Assembly (NCBI RefSeq): GCF_040529055.1
Contig: NZ_CP132342.1
Coordinates: forward strand, 496,001-560,000
Direction of reading: 5' to 3'
Length of the DNA stretch: 64,000 nucleotides
Source of the DNA: Xanthomonas sontii
GTDB lineage: Bacteria > Pseudomonadota > Gammaproteobacteria > Xanthomonadales > Xanthomonadaceae
This document shows positions 63,999 to 64,000 of this stretch, in pieces. The translations under genes were made by a program, and so were the position numbers. The notes below the pieces were generated by a model. That model saw nothing but the letters and a program-made list of their open reading frames with translations, was not told the DNA's origin and made no database searches. The stretch's first letter is position 1; every line of letters begins with the position of its first letter.

Positions 63999-64000
63999 GG

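Overview
The window is very GC-rich, densely coded DNA that reads as a chromosomal segment of Xanthomonas or a very close relative. Four things point there: a xanthomonadin (aryl polyene pigment) gene cluster with chorismatase, 3-hydroxybenzoate ligase, ACP and two halogenase-type flavoproteins; an effector carrying the Xanthomonas type IV secretion C-terminal domain (XVIPCD); an sX13-type small RNA beside polA; and GTAG/GTGGGAG-type REP palindromes. No tRNA, rRNA, CRISPR array, transposase or integrase was found.

Layout. 1-3646: leucine-catabolic methylcrotonyl-CoA carboxylase (beta end, then alpha), split by a ~990-bp non-coding composite palindrome. 3729-8688: small or poorly characterised genes (DUF6065, a CSD/excalibur membrane protein, a secreted mono-haem protein, a VOC protein). 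8702-13711: a Pat-like ligase/acetyltransferase and a Kef-type antiporter. 14160-17731: zwf and a GH15 glycosidase, overlapping by 4 bp. 17853-19973: response regulator and histidine kinase, convergent. 20187-24482: trimeric autotransporter followed by a secreted subtilisin. 24784-28354: ankyrin-repeat membrane protein and YcgL protein.

28533-50002: the xanthomonadin region. A forward operon (ketosynthase, chain-length factor, glycosyltransferase, halogenase-like flavoprotein) and a mostly reverse operon (ACP, membrane protein, acyltransferase, dehydratase, acyltransferase, LolA-like protein, MMPL exporter, dehydratase, reductase) meet in the middle. A second halogenase-like gene and xanB2 run divergently from the ACP, and xanA2 lies at the far right. 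XanB2 would make 3-hydroxybenzoate from chorismate, XanA2 would activate it, XanC would carry it, and the type II PKS-like enzymes would extend it to the polyene, which is then halogenated, esterified and exported. Four insertions sit inside this block: a secreted tannase/feruloyl-esterase, a TPR protein, a P-loop kinase-like gene, and a candidate type IV secretion effector/immunity pair.

50109-53224: cyanide-insensitive-type cytochrome bd oxidase and a small low-GC secreted protein. 53519-58229: S9 peptidase, membrane protein, hemF and a DUF2164 gene. 58276-61520: sX13-type sRNA and polA. 61850-63998: DUF2782 lipoprotein, universal stress protein, hexapeptide acetyltransferase and a PRC-barrel-like small protein.

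The strongest candidate for something undescribed is the HExxH metallopeptidase effector with its predicted periplasmic immunity lipoprotein (46283-48462), lodged between xanB2 and xanA2. Next are a duplicated, translationally coupled 5' end of the pigment exporter gene and a histone-like tail on Zwf. All assignments are from reading the sequence; no database search was run.
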